A stretch of 64,000 bases of DNA from UBA9732 sp963621975 (lineage in GTDB: Bacteria; Spirochaetota; Spirochaetia; Sphaerochaetales; Sphaerochaetaceae): assembly GCA_963621975.1 (NCBI GenBank), contig CAVFGI010000001.1, forward strand, positions 124,001 to 188,000, written 5' to 3'. The first letter of the stretch is position 1, and each line of letters opens with the position of its first letter. A program made the translations under genes and the position numbers. Under the pieces are notes generated by a model, which searched no databases, was not told the origin of the DNA, and was given only the letters and a program-made list of their open reading frames with translations. Of the stretch, positions 16,911 to 25,595 are shown in pieces.

Positions 16911-17205
16911 AAATGTTAGATTTAGCGACAATTTTGAAAAATTTGCTATAGTACTTATGATTTTATTTATCAATGTTTGTCTCATGGTCCCCGTGTGGCA
17001 GAGTGCAAGTAACTCTCAGCTTCAAATGAAACTTGCTAAAACCGAGGAAGCCTTAAAAGCCAATGAGGAACAAAAAATGACCTTGAATGCTTCTATTGCT
17101 ACAAAAATGACGCCAGAGTACTTAATTGAACAATCTGTTGAACAGAATATTGTATTTAAACAGATAACAGATTCTAGTACAGGGGCTGTTGCGAACGTGA
17201 AGTAA
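16900..17205 (+). CDS. FtsL-like bitopic division protein
   Basis: A 101-residue protein in the position of ftsL, between rsmH and ftsW. It has a short charged N-terminus and one transmembrane helix (FAIVLMILFINVCLMVPVW). A periplasmic heptad-like stretch (SQLQMKLAKTEEALKANEEQKMTLNASI) is predicted coiled coil. FtsL has just this layout and is poorly conserved in sequence. I chose ATG 16900 because GGAGG lies 9 nt upstream; ATG 16894 would leave only 3 nt. The gene overlaps rsmH by 11 nt. The identity rests on position and topology, not on clear sequence similarity. Confidence 0.65.
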   Translation: MKVKNVRFSDNFEKFAIVLMILFINVCLMVPVWQSASNSQLQMKLAKTEEALKANEEQKMTLNASIATKMTPEYLIEQSVEQNIVFKQITDSSTGAVANVK

Positions 17206-17229
17206 TATAAATGTTAAGTAGGTTTCATT

Positions 17230-18456
17230 ATGGGAAGGCAGGAATATGATGATTGGGGCTTCATGGGAGAAGTTCAAAAAGAGCAAAGATTAAAAAGCGA
17301 GGCTAAACGAGCAAGGCAGACAAATGCTTCAAAAAATGCATTTGTCTTTCTTTGTTCTGTCTGCATACTTGCTTTTTCTGGTCTTGTTGCTGTTTATTCT
17401 GCAAGTTTTCCTGTTGCTGTAAATAATGGCCTGAATCACTATTATTACCTAATAAATCAAATGGTATACCTAGGAATTGGGATATTGTTATTTATTTTTG
17501 TTAATGCATTACCTGAAGGAGCAATCAAGGTTTTTTGTCCTATTTGTCTGCTTACAAGTATTGCTCTTTTGGCAATAGATTTATTCTTTGGAAAAACCTT
17601 AGTTTCCTCTGTTGATACAATTGGCTTTGTTTTTGTTTCATGTGTAATGTACATGTCTTTGTACTTCTCAAATAGAAACAATAGCATTTCTAGTTTAAAA
17701 CAGTTAATTGTTCCAACAATTGGATGTCTTATTGTTTTGATATTATTGTTGCTCAAAAAATCTTTTACTTATGCTGTATATTTCTTGGTTCTCAATGCTG
17801 TAATGTTTGCCGTTGGAGGCCTTGGAATTACAGGTATTGTTATTTTGGGCTTGTATTTACTAGTCCCTTCTTTAGTGATTATCTTTTCTAAATCTGATCT
17901 CTTGCTTTCTGTTGCTAGATTTTTCTTCCCAGGATCTGAGTCTACAGCAAGAGGTACGCAAGTTTCTTTGATTAAAGAGACAATTGCAAGTGGTTCATGG
18001 TTTGGAAAGGGACTTGGAATGGGTGAGTATAAAATTGGTATGATCGAAGACCTCGCTGGAAGGTGTATTTTTGCAAATATAAGTGAAGAAATTGGTTTTA
18101 TTGGAGTTTTTATAATTTTAGTATTATTTTCTGTGTTGGCATTTTCAGGATATGGAGTTGCAAAAATTACTAGAAAACAAAATAGCTTTGTTTATAATCT
18201 AGCTTTAGGCTGCACAACAATAGTTGTTTTACAATTAATTGCCAATATCTTTTGGCTTCTTGGGATTCTTCCCGGAGATGGCCTTTCAATGCCATTTTTC
18301 TCTTACGGCATGGAAATTATTCCAGTTATGCTTGCATGTGGACTTATTTACAAGTGTTCTAGATGCAAGCAAAGTACTAATTTTGCAGACGATAGTCTAG
18401 AAAATCTTTCCAACGAACTTAAGTATCCTGAGCCCTATGACTTTGAAAAAAATTGA
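17230..18456 (+). CDS. ftsW: FtsW/SEDS-family membrane protein with eroded catalytic motifs
   Basis: A 408-residue polytopic protein with about ten membrane spans and a charged N-terminal extension (1-35). SEDS landmarks remain: GSWFGKGLGMG (255-265), FANISEEIGFIG (281-292) and GILPGDGLSMPFFSYG (345-360). FtsW polymerises lipid II into glycan strands with its partner PBP. Here key parts are missing. The conserved loop with HTDFIFA is AGRCIFA (276-282), so Arg278 replaces the catalytic Asp. The PSE-bearing loop after the first spans is unrecognisable, and GGS after SYG is ME. It is therefore probably not an active glycan polymerase, and may keep a structural role in the division complex (inference). 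It lies between ftsL-like and ftsQ genes. Confidence 0.85.
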   Translation: MGRQEYDDWGFMGEVQKEQRLKSEAKRARQTNASKNAFVFLCSVCILAFSGLVAVYSASFPVAVNNGLNHYYYLINQMVYLGIGILLFIFVNALPEGAIKVFCPICLLTSIALLAIDLFFGKTLVSSVDTIGFVFVSCVMYMSLYFSNRNNSISSLKQLIVPTIGCLIVLILLLLKKSFTYAVYFLVLNAVMFAVGGLGITGIVILGLYLLVPSLVIIFSKSDLLLSVARFFFPGSESTARGTQVSLIKETIASGSWFGKGLGMGEYKIGMIEDLAGRCIFANISEEIGFIGVFIILVLFSVLAFSGYGVAKITRKQNSFVYNLALGCTTIVVLQLIANIFWLLGILPGDGLSMPFFSYGMEIIPVMLACGLIYKCSRCKQSTNFADDSLENLSNELKYPEPYDFEKN

Positions 18457-19180
18457 GTGGATTTTAGTTCTTATACTTATCCTATTAGTTGCAGTTGGTG
18501 TCTATATGGCACTAAGAAATCTCAGTTTTTTTAATGTAAAAAACGTCAACGTAACCCTAAGTGGACCCGTTTCTGAGGTTAGACCAGACATGCAACGAAT
18601 TCTTAATCCACTAAAAGGTCTAAATATCTTTGAAATCTCCACTCGAAAACTAGAAAAAAGCTTGAGCTCTTTTGCCGAGGTAGATAGCGTTACAGTCAAG
18701 CGTTTTTATCCCGATACTCTTGAAATCACCATTAACTATTCTAACCTCAAACTTAAAGCCTATTGTATTGATGAGCAAGAAGTTTCCTATTACTTTATTA
18801 AAGAAGATAGTCTTGCACAAACAACGGAAGAAACATGGAATGAATTTGACCAGCTAGGTTGTCTTGAGCTAAACCCAGCTTATGCTCAAATGATTCTGAA
18901 ATGGGGAGAGGATGTAGGTTTTAAATCTATGCTTCCAATGGTAGAATATTTGGTCTCTAACAACTTGATAACAAGTATTAAATACGATAATAATAACGGT
19001 AGTGAGTTTGGAAGACTTGTTCTTTGGCTACCGTCACTTAATGTTCAGCTTTATGTGCGTGAAGTTGTTAGCATACAACGTCTAGACGAAGCCCTTGCAG
19101 TCATAGCACAACAGTCTTCCACCAGCAGGGAAGTTGTCATTTTTGACTTATACTCTATGAGTTTGGTTAAAAGGACATAG
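18437..19180 (+). CDS. ftsQ: Cell division protein FtsQ/DivIB
   Basis: A 247-residue bitopic membrane protein with one N-terminal transmembrane segment (WILVLILILLVAVGVYMAL). A POTRA domain follows (FFNVKNVNV ... LEKSLSSFAEVDSVTVKRFYPDTLEITI), then the FtsQ beta domain. It bridges the early cytoplasmic and late periplasmic division proteins. The gene overlaps ftsW by 20 nt. The C-terminal part is moderately diverged, as is usual for FtsQ. The order ftsW-ftsQ-ftsA-ftsZ supports the assignment. Confidence 0.88.
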   Translation: MTLKKIEWILVLILILLVAVGVYMALRNLSFFNVKNVNVTLSGPVSEVRPDMQRILNPLKGLNIFEISTRKLEKSLSSFAEVDSVTVKRFYPDTLEITINYSNLKLKAYCIDEQEVSYYFIKEDSLAQTTEETWNEFDQLGCLELNPAYAQMILKWGEDVGFKSMLPMVEYLVSNNLITSIKYDNNNGSEFGRLVLWLPSLNVQLYVREVVSIQRLDEALAVIAQQSSTSREVVIFDLYSMSLVKRT

Positions 19181-19191
19181 GAGGACTATAA

Positions 19192-20430
19192 ATGGCTTCT
19201 GAAAAAGTTCTATTGGGTTTGGACATAGGTTCTTCTTGGGTAAGAGCTGTTGTGGGCTCTGTCTCTAAGGATGGCCAGTTAATGGTAGACAGCATTTGTG
19301 AGAGACCAAGCGAAGGAGTTCGTTCTGGTGTTGTTGTCAACATTGAACAAACTCGAAAAGCCATTAGTTCCGTAATTCAAGAGGCAGAACTTCAGGCTGG
19401 TATTGAGGCTCAAAGTGTTATTACTGGCATTGGTGGTTCATCTGTAAATGGGTATTCTTCACAGGGTGTTGTTGGTATCAATGCTAAGGATTTAGAGATA
19501 ACTCGCAACGACATTGCGGATTGTTTAAAAAGTGCTAGAGCATTTGAACTTCCTGCTGATAAGGAAGTTCTTCATACTCTTGTTCAGGATTTTACCGTTG
19601 ATGGTAAGACTGGAATTAAAGACCCAATTGATATGACTGGACACCGTCTTGAGAGTAAAGTTCTTATTGTCATGGGAAGTTCTAGTAATTGTTCTAACAC
19701 AAGAAGAGCTCTTCAAAGCGCTGGACTTAATTCTGCAAGACTTGTTCTTTCTCAGCTTGCTGATGCTGATATTGTGCTAAGTGCAGATGAGAAAGAAATG
19801 GGAACAATTTTAATCAACATTGGTGGCAGTACATCCAACATGATAGTTTATCAGAATGGATCTCCTGTTTATGTTGGTGGTGTTGATTTGGGTTCTAGCA
19901 GTGTGACAAATGATATTGCTTTTATCCTGAATAAGCCAAAAATGGTTGCAGAGCAGGTAAAAGTTGAAAGTGGTTGTTGTTATTTACCATCGGTTTCTAC
20001 GGATGAGAAAGTGATAATCCCACAGGTGGGTGGCCTTCCGTCCATCCAAATGCCAAAAAAAGAGCTGTGCAAGATTATCGAGCCAAGGATGGCTGAGATT
20101 TTCTCTCTGCTAAAAAAGGGTCTAGATAGCAAGATTACGCATGGCACATTTGGTGGTGGCGTTGTACTGGTTGGTGGTGGATCCCTTCTTTCTGGTGTGA
20201 CTGATCTTGCTTCTGAAATTTTTAGATTGCAGGCAAGAATTGGCTTCCCTGAGGCTCTACCTGGTTTGGATAGGTCTTACATTAATCCAAAATACGCTAC
20301 GGTGCTTGGATTGCTGAAGACTGAGGCCAAGAAAACGGCCAATGCACAAATGGGAAGAGGTAACGATAAACATCCAAATAAAACAAGTTTTTTTGGAAAG
20401 ATTACGTCTATTTTTAAGACAATAGTTTAG
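19192..20430 (+). CDS. ftsA: Cell division protein FtsA
   Basis: Actin-like ATPase that ties FtsZ filaments to the inner membrane, 412 residues. LLGLDIGSSWVRAVVGSV is the phosphate-1 loop, and the SHS2/1C domain follows. INIGGSTSNMIVY is phosphate 2, and GGGVVLVGGGSLLSG is the adenosine motif. The last residues (SFFGKITSIFKTIV) form an amphipathic membrane-targeting helix. An AGGAGG site precedes ATG 19192. It is 11 nt after ftsQ. All parts needed for membrane attachment and nucleotide binding appear intact, unlike in the nearby FtsW. Confidence 0.95.
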   Translation: MASEKVLLGLDIGSSWVRAVVGSVSKDGQLMVDSICERPSEGVRSGVVVNIEQTRKAISSVIQEAELQAGIEAQSVITGIGGSSVNGYSSQGVVGINAKDLEITRNDIADCLKSARAFELPADKEVLHTLVQDFTVDGKTGIKDPIDMTGHRLESKVLIVMGSSSNCSNTRRALQSAGLNSARLVLSQLADADIVLSADEKEMGTILINIGGSTSNMIVYQNGSPVYVGGVDLGSSSVTNDIAFILNKPKMVAEQVKVESGCCYLPSVSTDEKVIIPQVGGLPSIQMPKKELCKIIEPRMAEIFSLLKKGLDSKITHGTFGGGVVLVGGGSLLSGVTDLASEIFRLQARIGFPEALPGLDRSYINPKYATVLGLLKTEAKKTANAQMGRGNDKHPNKTSFFGKITSIFKTIV

Positions 20431-20453
20431 AGGTTTTTTAAGAGGAATTGAAT

Positions 20454-21737
20454 ATGGATTTTGGCATGATTGAAGATTTACTTCACGACGAACAGACACC
20501 TCCTACTGATATCAAAGTAATTGGTGTTGGTGGCGCTGGCGGTAATGCTGTAAACAGAATGATTGCAAGTGGCTTAAAAAAGGTCACCTTTGTTGCACTT
20601 AATACCGATATGCAGGCCCTTCAGAGATCTAATGCTCAGCTTAGAATTCCTATTGGAAAAGAGCTTACTGGTGGTCTTGGTGCTGGTGGTATGCCAGAGA
20701 TGGGGCAAAAGGCTGCAGAAGAAAGCAAAGATGAGATCAAAAATCTTCTCGAAGGTACAGACATGGTCTTTATCACTGCTGGTATGGGTGGTGGTACTGG
20801 AACAGGAGCTGCTCCTGTTGTGGCTGAAATTGCAAAAGGTCTTAATATTCTCACTGTTGCTGTTGTCACAACTCCATTTGCTTTTGAAGGGAGAAAGAAA
20901 CTTCAATTTGCAAATGAGGGTATTGAGCGTCTTAAAAAGCAAGTAGATACACTTATTCTTATTCCAAACCAGTATCTTCTTAAGATAACAGAAAATAATA
21001 CGCCAATTAAGCAAGCTTTCCTTATGGCTGATGATGTTCTTAGACAGGGAGTTCAAGGCATTTCTGAGCTTATTACTGAGCCTGGTGAGATTAACATTGA
21101 CTTTGCAGATGTTCGTACCGTCATGAAAGATAAGGGCGAAGCTATCATGGGTATTGGTATTGGTGAAGGTGCAAATAGAGCTATTGATGCTGCAAGACAA
21201 GCTATTAATAATCCTCTACTTGAAGATGCCAGAATTGATGGTGCTAAGAGTGTCCTTGTAAACCTTACTGCAAGTGATGGTCTTACATTACAAGAATACT
21301 ACGATGTAGTTGAGATGATTACTGAAACATGTGATAAGGATGCTCTTATTATTTCTGGTCAGGCCTATAATCCAGACCTTGGAGACAAGGTTAAGGTTAC
21401 TGTTGTTGCAACTGGTTTTGAGAGAGATGAAGCCAGAGTTGATATTCCTGATTTTGAGAAGCCAAAGAAGCGTTTTGATCAGTTTATCAGTGATATGGGT
21501 AGTTCTTCTGAGTCCGCTCAGAATTCTGCTTCTACAACTGCTGCATCTTCAACTGCAGGTCAGAATCAACCACAAACTGATAGGGCTCAAAGAAAGCCAG
21601 AAGAGGTTATTTCTGTTAACCGTTGGCAGGATTTACAATCTCAGATTGGTAGACGACAAAATCAGGGTTCCAATTCTAACGACTATTCTTATCCTGCAAT
21701 TCTAAGGTACCAGAGACCTGATGACGACAATAAGTAA
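20454..21737 (+). CDS. ftsZ: Cell division GTPase FtsZ
   Basis: Tubulin-like GTPase forming the division ring, 427 residues. It has GGAGGNAVNRM (nucleotide-binding loop 1), NTDMQAL, and the tubulin signature GMGGGTGTGAAP. The GTPase T7 loop is NIDFADVRTVM. A Ser/Ala/Gln-rich linker leads to a C-terminal peptide around YPAILRYQ, the likely FtsA docking site. I chose ATG 20454, 7 nt after AGAGGA, over the TTG at 20448. The 3' end overlaps xerC by 17 nt. The protein looks fully functional. Confidence 0.97.
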   Translation: MDFGMIEDLLHDEQTPPTDIKVIGVGGAGGNAVNRMIASGLKKVTFVALNTDMQALQRSNAQLRIPIGKELTGGLGAGGMPEMGQKAAEESKDEIKNLLEGTDMVFITAGMGGGTGTGAAPVVAEIAKGLNILTVAVVTTPFAFEGRKKLQFANEGIERLKKQVDTLILIPNQYLLKITENNTPIKQAFLMADDVLRQGVQGISELITEPGEINIDFADVRTVMKDKGEAIMGIGIGEGANRAIDAARQAINNPLLEDARIDGAKSVLVNLTASDGLTLQEYYDVVEMITETCDKDALIISGQAYNPDLGDKVKVTVVATGFERDEARVDIPDFEKPKKRFDQFISDMGSSSESAQNSASTTAASSTAGQNQPQTDRAQRKPEEVISVNRWQDLQSQIGRRQNQGSNSNDYSYPAILRYQRPDDDNK

Positions 21738-22671
21738 AAACGAAGAAATTCTTGACAATTTTACTCAAAGCTTATTGATAGAGAGGCATTCTTCCACTGC
21801 AACAAGAGATTGTTACAGACATGAGGTTGAATGCTTCTTGTCATATTTGGAAGAAGAAGGGCTTTCTTTCATTGATATAGACTCCTTTGGCATTAGAGCT
21901 TTCTTGCGCTATAGAGCAAATAATGGACACCTTTCTTCTCGTACAATGTCCAAGGTTATAACTTCATTGCGCATGTTTTTTTTGTTTCTTCAGAATGAGA
22001 GAATAAGAAATGATGATCCAATGGAGCTAATTCCACGCATAAAAGAGCCCAAAAAGCTTCCACAGACCATTGATTATAATGCTGTGGAGAAAATTCTAAA
22101 TGCTATAGATACATCTACGGATATTGGATTTAGAGATAGGACAATGTTTGAGCTTATTTATTCGTGTGGTTTGCGTGTTAGCGAATGTGCTACCTTACGC
22201 TTAGATAAATATCTAAAGTTGGAAAAACGAATAGTTGTAATTGGAAAGGGAAACAAAGAACGTATGATACCTGTAGGAGATGTTGCAATTGGCTATTTAG
22301 ATGCCTACATTACAGGTGCTAGAGTAAATCTTCTTGGAAAACGTAAGTCAATTTATATGTTTATTTCTAAACGTGGTGATGCAGGAAAAGAGGGCATAAC
22401 ACGTGAAGAAATTTGGAACAGACTTAAAATTTATTGTACTGAAGCAGGTGTCTACTCTAAAGTTCATACTCTTCGTCATAGTTTTGCAACTCACCTTCTT
22501 CAAGGAGGAGCGGATCTTCGCTCTGTACAGGAACTTCTTGGGCATAAAGATATTCGCACTACAGAAATTTATACTCATGTTAATACAAATGACCTTCAAA
22601 AAGAATTTGAGAGAGCTTTTTGTGGTGATAATTCTAAAGATTCTAAAGATTTAAATGGAGAGAAGAAATGA
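21721..22671 (+). CDS. xerC: Tyrosine recombinase XerC/XerD type
   Basis: Site-specific recombinase of 316 residues with a SAM-like N-terminal core-binding domain. The catalytic domain shows the Arg of CGLRVSECATLRL, Lys in GKGNKERMIP, HTLRHSFATHLL (His and Arg), LLGHKDIRTTEIYTHV (His) and the Tyr nucleophile in IYTHV. XerC/D resolve chromosome dimers at dif during division, and a gene next to ftsZ fits that. It is 17 nt inside ftsZ and ends overlapping the start of xth. C or D subtype cannot be told from one copy. No integron or phage features are nearby, so it is chromosomal housekeeping. Confidence 0.88.
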   Translation: MTTISKNEEILDNFTQSLLIERHSSTATRDCYRHEVECFLSYLEEEGLSFIDIDSFGIRAFLRYRANNGHLSSRTMSKVITSLRMFFLFLQNERIRNDDPMELIPRIKEPKKLPQTIDYNAVEKILNAIDTSTDIGFRDRTMFELIYSCGLRVSECATLRLDKYLKLEKRIVVIGKGNKERMIPVGDVAIGYLDAYITGARVNLLGKRKSIYMFISKRGDAGKEGITREEIWNRLKIYCTEAGVYSKVHTLRHSFATHLLQGGADLRSVQELLGHKDIRTTEIYTHVNTNDLQKEFERAFCGDNSKDSKDLNGEKK

Positions 22672-23399
22672 AACTTGTTTCGTGGAACGTCAATGGACTA
22701 AGGGCTGTGCTTGGTAAAGGGTTTATGGATTTTTTTAAGTCTGTTGATGCCCATATTCTTTGTCTTCAAGAAATTAAACTCTCTAGTGGTCAACTAGATT
22801 TACCTTTGGAAGGTTATCATTGTTATTACAATTATGCACAAAAGAAGGGCTACTCCGGCACTGCTGTTTTTTCTAAACAGGAGCCCCTGTCTGTTGTTTT
22901 TGGTTCTGATGATGAGGGTAGGGTTATTACTTTAGAGTTTAAAGATTTCTACGTTGTTAATGTTTATACTCCAAACTCACAGGAAGAGCTTGCACGTTTA
23001 AGCTTTAGGTTAGAATGGGATGCTAAATTTAGAGATTATGTGTGTTCTTTGGATAAAGTGAAGCCAGTTCTAATTTGTGGAGACATGAATGTAGCCCACA
23101 AAGAAATAGATATTAAAAACCCAAAAACAAACCTTCATAATGCTGGTTTTACCATTGAAGAGCGTGATAGCTTTTCTTTGCTGTTAAATGCTGGTTTCAC
23201 AGACACGTTCCGTTTGTTGCATCCAACTGAAGTTTGCTATAGTTGGTGGTCTTACCGTTTTAAATCACGTGAAAGAAATACAGGTTGGCGAATTGATTAT
23301 TGGCTAATTTCAAATAGAATTAGTGATAAGGTAAAAGAGGCTGGAATTCTTGTAGATGTTCTTGGCTCTGATCACGCTCCTGTCTTTGTCGTTCTTTGA
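22668..23399 (+). CDS. xth: Exodeoxyribonuclease III / AP endonuclease
   Basis: A 243-residue endonuclease/exonuclease/phosphatase-fold enzyme that cuts DNA at abasic sites. Motifs in order are KLVSWNVNGLRAV, LCLQEIKL (metal-binding Glu), YTPNSQEE, GDMNVAHKEID, the Trp-rich YSWWSYR loop and LGSDHAPV (catalytic Asp-His). The start ATG overlaps the xerC stop (ATGA). Length is slightly short but normal for ExoA/Xth in low-GC bacteria. It closes the division-cluster transcript. Confidence 0.94.
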   Translation: MKLVSWNVNGLRAVLGKGFMDFFKSVDAHILCLQEIKLSSGQLDLPLEGYHCYYNYAQKKGYSGTAVFSKQEPLSVVFGSDDEGRVITLEFKDFYVVNVYTPNSQEELARLSFRLEWDAKFRDYVCSLDKVKPVLICGDMNVAHKEIDIKNPKTNLHNAGFTIEERDSFSLLLNAGFTDTFRLLHPTEVCYSWWSYRFKSRERNTGWRIDYWLISNRISDKVKEAGILVDVLGSDHAPVFVVL

Positions 23400-23427
23400 T
23401 TGAAATATGAATTTTAGGTGAAATAAG

Positions 23428-23455
23428 TTGCGTTAAATGCTCTTTTAGGTATAGA
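23428..23455 (+). promoter_or_regulatory. Promoter giving a probable leaderless transcript
   Basis: TTGCGT (23428-23433), a 16-bp spacer and TATAGA (23450-23455). The ATG of the next gene lies 8 nt after the -10, and there is no ribosome-binding site. Confidence 0.5.
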
Positions 23456-23463
23456 TTTGATAC

Positions 23464-24240
23464 ATGATTGGTTTTCTGATAAAGAAAAGTTTTTTTGATG
23501 GTTGGGACAACCTTTTGACTCTTGTTGTTTTAAACTTAGGCTACTTAGTTGCCTTTGGTCTTTTGCTTCTTTCTTCAGCTACTAGCGAGATGTCAATTGC
23601 ATTGTGGCTTGGTTTAATTGTATTAGCTATTGCATATATAAGTATTTATAGTCTTGGAGTAGGCGCTATCACTTATGGCTATAGTCGTTATAAAAGAGAA
23701 GGTATAAAGACTTTTTTTGTTGCTATTAAAGAGCGTTTTACTCATGCACTCTTGTATTTTGTCTTTATAATTGCATTAGTTGTTTGCATTGCTTATGTAA
23801 TCCCATTCTACTTTAATATGGCCAACATGCTAGGATATCTTTTGGGTATGCTTCTTGTGTGGGCATTATTCGCATTTCTTTTGGCCATGCAATATTACTT
23901 CCCACTTTGTTTCTATTGCGAAGCCGATTCCCCACTTACAACGCTACGTAAGTCTTTTGGTTTAGTAGCCGATAATCTTGGCACCACATTCTTTTTAGTT
24001 TTGAAATCGTTAATTGATTTAGTAATAACTATATTCACGGCAACACTTATTCCTGGATTTGGGGGTATAAGCCTAGCCAGAATGGATACTGTTAAACTTC
24101 TTCTAAAGAAGTATGAGTTTTATGCTAAGAATCCTGGAAGCACAAAGAAAGATCTTAACTGGGAAGACTTGCTTTATGAAGAAAGAGAATTAGTAGGACC
24201 GCGTTCACTTAAGGGAATGATTTTTCCTTGGAAAGATTAG
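23464..24240 (+). CDS. Polytopic membrane protein of unknown function
   Basis: I do not recognise a function. It is a 258-residue protein with about six hydrophobic segments, such as LLTLVVLNLGYLVAFGLLLL, ALLYFVFIIALVVCIAYVIPF and LGYLLGMLLVWALFAFLLAM. The layout resembles YesL/DUF624-like integral membrane proteins: a predicted inward loop (YCEADSPLTTLRKSFGLVADN) is followed by a last helix pair. The soluble tail ends EERELVGPRSLKGMIFPWKD, and an RxLKxxIFPWK ending is my recollection of a spirochaete-specific family. It starts at ATG 23464 with no Shine-Dalgarno and its own promoter, and precedes the CYTH gene by 10 nt. Confidence 0.7.
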   Translation: MIGFLIKKSFFDGWDNLLTLVVLNLGYLVAFGLLLLSSATSEMSIALWLGLIVLAIAYISIYSLGVGAITYGYSRYKREGIKTFFVAIKERFTHALLYFVFIIALVVCIAYVIPFYFNMANMLGYLLGMLLVWALFAFLLAMQYYFPLCFYCEADSPLTTLRKSFGLVADNLGTTFFLVLKSLIDLVITIFTATLIPGFGGISLARMDTVKLLLKKYEFYAKNPGSTKKDLNWEDLLYEERELVGPRSLKGMIFPWKD

Positions 24241-24250
24241 GAGGCCATCC

Positions 24251-24832
24251 ATGTCCTTTGAAACTGAAATTAAAGCTCATGTCGCTGAGAGCATGGTAGA
24301 CAGCATCAAAACTAAGTTGCTTTCTCTTCCCTCATGCGTTGATCATAATGATATTTCAAAATTTGATATCTACTGGTCTGAGTCAGAAGATGGAGATCCT
24401 GTTTTTAGAACAAGGAAAGAAACATGTAATGGAAAAACTAATGTTCTTTTTACCGCAAAACCATCCAAAACAAAGACACAAGATGGAATGGAGAAGAATG
24501 TTGAACTTGAGTTTCAATCCCAAGGAGAAGAGTGGGAGCATATCTTACAATTTATTCGTGGTATTGGACGTAAGGTTTGCAGGGTTAAGTGGAAAAAGGG
24601 TTGGCATTGTAGCATTGAGCATAATGGCTTTAATATTCACGCTGAACTTCTTAATGTGCGTTATTTGGGTTGGTTTTTAGAAATGGAAATTTGCACAGAA
24701 GAAGAAATTGATTTCCTAAGTGCAGATAAAGCTCTCCATGAAATGCTCTCTTTTGTTGGGCTTGATTCAAGTGCTATTGAGCCTTTGGGATACAACAAGA
24801 TGTTAAGAGCGCTTGGACATTCTAAGGGTTGA
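24251..24832 (+). CDS. CYTH-domain protein (class IV adenylate cyclase / triphosphatase fold)
   Basis: A 193-residue protein of the CYTH superfamily, a triphosphate tunnel fold. The N-terminal ExExK signature is present as ETEIK. Paired basic and acidic residues continue along the strands (FRTRKE, VLFTAKP, VELEF, EMEICTEEE). Members include class IV adenylate cyclases, inorganic triphosphatases and thiamine triphosphatases; which reaction this one performs is not decidable here. AGGAGG precedes the ATG, and it is co-transcribed with the membrane-protein gene. Its stop lies 1 nt from the stop of the convergent ABC ATPase gene. Confidence 0.78.
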   Translation: MSFETEIKAHVAESMVDSIKTKLLSLPSCVDHNDISKFDIYWSESEDGDPVFRTRKETCNGKTNVLFTAKPSKTKTQDGMEKNVELEFQSQGEEWEHILQFIRGIGRKVCRVKWKKGWHCSIEHNGFNIHAELLNVRYLGWFLEMEICTEEEIDFLSADKALHEMLSFVGLDSSAIEPLGYNKMLRALGHSKG

Positions 24833-24833
24833 G

Positions 24834-25595
24834 CTAAAAAAGAATTACTTTTTTTCCCGTAGTTGGATTTTCAATCATTTGTACATCAAGACCATATATT
24901 GATTTAATATTCTGTACTGTAATTATTTCAGAGGTCTTTCCACTTGCAAATATGCTTCCATCTTTGATTATTATGCAGTCTGTGCAGTGTCTTAGGATTG
25001 CATTTAAATCATGAAAAACGCAAATTATTGTTTTTCCTTCATGTGAAAGTTCTGAAAGAAGCTGCAGTAGCATTATTTGATGGTTAGGATCTAGGTTGTT
25101 AACAGGTTCATCTAAGGCGAGAATATGTGTGTCTTGGCAAATTGTGCGGGCTAGCATTGCAAGTTGAAACTCTCCACCTGATATTCGAGTAATAAGACTA
25201 TCTTTTAAGTGGTATATTCCTACTCGCTTTAGAGCTTGTTCAACTAGTTCTTCGCTTGAGTTTTCATCTCCATGGGAGTATCGGCCAAGGGCAACAATTT
25301 GGGCCACAGTAAATTCTTCAGTACATCTTATGTATTGACCTTCAAAGGAGATAAGCTTTGCTATTTCTCGTTGCTTCATCTTATTTATCTCTTGGTCAAG
25401 TAGCATAATGGAAGCGTCTTTTGCTTCTAGTTCGTGGATTAGATATTTTAATAGGGTGCTTTTCCCACTACCATTAGGGCCTGCAATAGCAACAAAACTT
25501 CCTGTGTTAATTTCAAAATTGAGATTATTTAATATTTTGATTGAATCATAGCCACCATTGAGTTGAGAAACTGAAACTGCATATTTAGATGGCAT
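24834..25595 (-). CDS. Metal-chelate/cobalamin ABC transporter ATPase (FecE/BtuD type)
   Basis: A 253-residue ATPase with Walker A GPNGSGKST, Q-loop, signature ISGGEFQLAMLARTI (ISGGE in place of the usual LSGGQ/E) and Walker B ILALDEPVNNLDP, then the H-loop VFHDLN. It powers a FecCD-type importer for siderophores, haem or vitamin B12. The start overlaps the permease gene by 11 nt. It is the last gene of a binding protein-permease-ATPase operon on the minus strand. Ligand identity cannot be read from the ATPase. Confidence 0.9.
   Translation of the reverse strand: MPSKYAVSVSQLNGGYDSIKILNNLNFEINTGSFVAIAGPNGSGKSTLLKYLIHELEAKDASIMLLDQEINKMKQREIAKLISFEGQYIRCTEEFTVAQIVALGRYSHGDENSSEELVEQALKRVGIYHLKDSLITRISGGEFQLAMLARTICQDTHILALDEPVNNLDPNHQIMLLQLLSELSHEGKTIICVFHDLNAILRHCTDCIIIKDGSIFASGKTSEIITVQNIKSIYGLDVQMIENPTTGKKVILF

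Noticed and set aside
20574..21200. A 208-residue open frame antisense to ftsZ
   Set aside because: It is Ser/Cys/Asn-rich with no start signal or homology, and it lies opposite a highly conserved gene. It is a reading-frame shadow.
21721..22671. Integrase of a mobile element
   Set aside because: The tyrosine recombinase sits in the division cluster, overlaps ftsZ, and no attachment site, tRNA or phage gene is near. XerC/D is the better call.
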